Below, in pieces: positions 63,046 through 64,000 of a DNA stretch of 64,000 nt. This DNA comes from Faecalibacterium sp. I4-1-79. Its GTDB lineage: Bacteria; Bacillota; Clostridia; Oscillospirales; Ruminococcaceae. A program made the position numbers and the translations under genes. The first letter of the stretch is position 1; the number at the start of each line of letters is the position of its first letter. The notes under the pieces are model-generated. The model saw only the letters and a list, made by a program, of their open reading frames with translations. It was not told the origin of the DNA and made no database searches. The DNA is taken from the NCBI RefSeq assembly GCF_023347235.1, contig NZ_CP094467.1, forward strand, positions 186,001-250,000. Reading direction: 5' to 3'.

Positions 63046-63859
63046 TGTTTTTCAGCACCTGACGGCAGGCGGCAAGGGCGGTCTCCTTGTCCTTGGCGGT
63101 GATGAGAAAACGGCTGGCGTGGCAGAAGCTGATGCCCGGGATACCGCTCTTCTGCTCGATGACCTCCTGCGGCTGTCCCGCCCAAGACTGGGGGAAGGGC
63201 AGCTTGGACTTTTTGGTCTTGTGGTCGGTGACGCACTGGGCGCTCCACCCGCCGCGCTGGCTGGGGTACACCACAAACAGAGCGTCGGTCTTGTACAGGC
63301 CGTTTTTCCACGGCAGATAGCAGGGCAGCACCACGATGCCGTCGCGGGAGTTGCGGTAGGCCTGCTGTACTTTTTCGTCCGCGCGGTTCACGGCGTTGGC
63401 GCTGTCGATCTGGTTTTCCAAGATCTGCTTTGCCACAGCCACCGCCTTGAAAAAGCAGCTGTCCTGATCCTCCTTGGAGTCCCACACCGGATTGAAAAAG
63501 CCAATGGCATCGCACAGGCTGTTCTGCTCGCCGGTGTTGTCGTTCAGGTCCAGCGGCTGGATGAAGTTTTCGTCGATGAGCCGCGCCTGCCGCTCGCCCA
63601 CAAGGCCGGGCCCAAGCACCCGCCACAGCAGACCAAAGGCTGCGTAGGGCACGCCGTTTGCGCGGTACTCCCGGGGCTCCTGATGGTGGTCGAACATCCC
63701 AAAGCCGATATCGTACACGATGCCGTCAAAATCGTCAGGTACGGTAAAGCCGCGGGTGATCTTGATATCCGGGCGCAGAATTTGCAATAGCGCCGTAGCA
63801 AACACGTCATCGGCATGGAACTTGCCGGCGTGGGTAAAACCGTTTGCGGGAATTTTCAT
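63029..63859 (-). CDS. MYG1/UPF0160 family metal-dependent protein
   Basis: A 276-residue protein of the MYG1 family (DHH-like phosphoesterase superfamily; eukaryotic MYG1 is a 3'-5' RNA exonuclease). Motifs include THAGKFHADDVFATALLQIL, VYDIGFGMFDHHQEPREYRA, GVPYAAFGLLWRVLG and late FCHASRFLITAKD. Bacterial members are uncharacterised. GAAGAGG precedes the ATG, and a 17-bp-spaced promoter lies upstream. The pairing with a GIY-YIG protein suggests a nucleic-acid role. Confidence 0.88.
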   Translation of the reverse strand: MKIPANGFTHAGKFHADDVFATALLQILRPDIKITRGFTVPDDFDGIVYDIGFGMFDHHQEPREYRANGVPYAAFGLLWRVLGPGLVGERQARLIDENFIQPLDLNDNTGEQNSLCDAIGFFNPVWDSKEDQDSCFFKAVAVAKQILENQIDSANAVNRADEKVQQAYRNSRDGIVVLPCYLPWKNGLYKTDALFVVYPSQRGGWSAQCVTDHKTKKSKLPFPQSWAGQPQEVIEQKSGIPGISFCHASRFLITAKDKETALAACRQVLKNNGRLA

Positions 63860-63912
63860 GGATTTGATACCTCTTCTTTACTTTCAGATACACCTTAGTT
63901 TTGTCTGGTATC

Positions 63913-63941
63913 AGTATAGCACAATCCCGCCCGTGGGACAA
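63913..63941 (-). promoter_or_regulatory. promoter of the MYG1 gene
   Basis: On the minus strand, TTGTCC and TATACT are separated by 17 bp. Confidence 0.65.
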
Positions 63942-63943
63942 CA

Positions 63944-63973
63944 AAAAGGAACGGCAGCGCCGCCGTTCCTTTT
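63944..63973. terminator. hairpin terminator
   Basis: AAAAGGAACGGC and GCCGTTCCTTTT form a perfect stem; it probably ends a gene outside the window or an upstream transcript. Confidence 0.7.
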
Positions 63974-63977
63974 GTGC

Positions 63978-64000
63978 GGGACGATTTGGAATGCGCTCCG
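63978..64000 (+). repeat. ACGATTT element, partial at window end
   Basis: GGGACGATTTGGAATGCGC matches the start of the elements at 46699 and 62763; it continues past the window. Confidence 0.7.

Overview
The window is a gene-dense, fairly GC-rich chromosomal segment from a Gram-positive anaerobe of the Clostridia. Family-level clues point to Oscillospiraceae/Ruminococcaceae close to Faecalibacterium, Gemmiger or Subdoligranulum: the hrcA-grpE-dnaK-dnaJ operon, a T-box before asnS, arginine genes using ArgJ, an Rnf-type membrane cluster, peptides with an EEMTYTxGG leader, and many dispersed hairpin repeats. This placement is inference; no rRNA gene is present. I saw no tRNA or rRNA gene, CRISPR array, prophage or transposase gene.

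Layout. 1-2.1 kb: the end of an Rnf-like operon (D, E, A) whose subunits lack the usual cofactor-binding residues. 2.1-7.3 kb: a membrane-anchored DUF4015 protein, a DUF1015 protein, a DEAD-box helicase and RlmA. 7.4-16.7 kb: a Tat-type hydrolase, a MATE exporter, an AgcS symporter, an LCP-like protein, a MocR regulator divergent from an ECF S component with a clear shared operator, and a BaiN-type flavoprotein. 16.9-19.2 kb: spoVT and a tandem-repeat surface protein. 19.8-25 kb: heat-shock operon under a perfect CIRCE. 25.2-26 kb: two homologous double-glycine-leader peptides. 26.2-29.5 kb: a DHHW/MBOAT/DUF4358 O-acetylation cluster. 29.7-36.4 kb: VanY, spoVAC-AD-AE, rpsT, gpr, spoIIP and a lipoprotein. 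36.5-39.4 kb: T-box-asnS and mutY. 39.6-43.5 kb: small membrane proteins, a LytM-type protein, a papain-like protein and an ECF sigma/anti-sigma pair. 43.6-46.6 kb: ptsI, ptsH and a DUF4830 protein. 47.3-50.1 kb: GH25 lysozyme and a PfoR-like IIC protein. 50.2-58.5 kb: argG-H-C-J-B-D-F. 59.1-62.5 kb: a second large surface protein. 62.7-63.9 kb: GIY-YIG and MYG1 proteins.

How the parts relate. The arginine genes cover the ArgJ-recycled route from N-acetylglutamate to arginine, with candidate ARG boxes upstream. HPr and Enzyme I form the general PTS phosphorelay, but this HPr has Lys where the regulatory Ser46 should be. Late-sporulation genes are well represented although the likely genus is usually described as asporogenous. 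The two surface proteins share an unusual C-terminal hydrophobic-plus-single-SLH-like tail.

The most distinctive features are four near-identical copies of a ~250-bp intergenic element built with other short hairpin modules, the leader-peptide pair, and the cofactor-ligand-free Rnf-like subunits.
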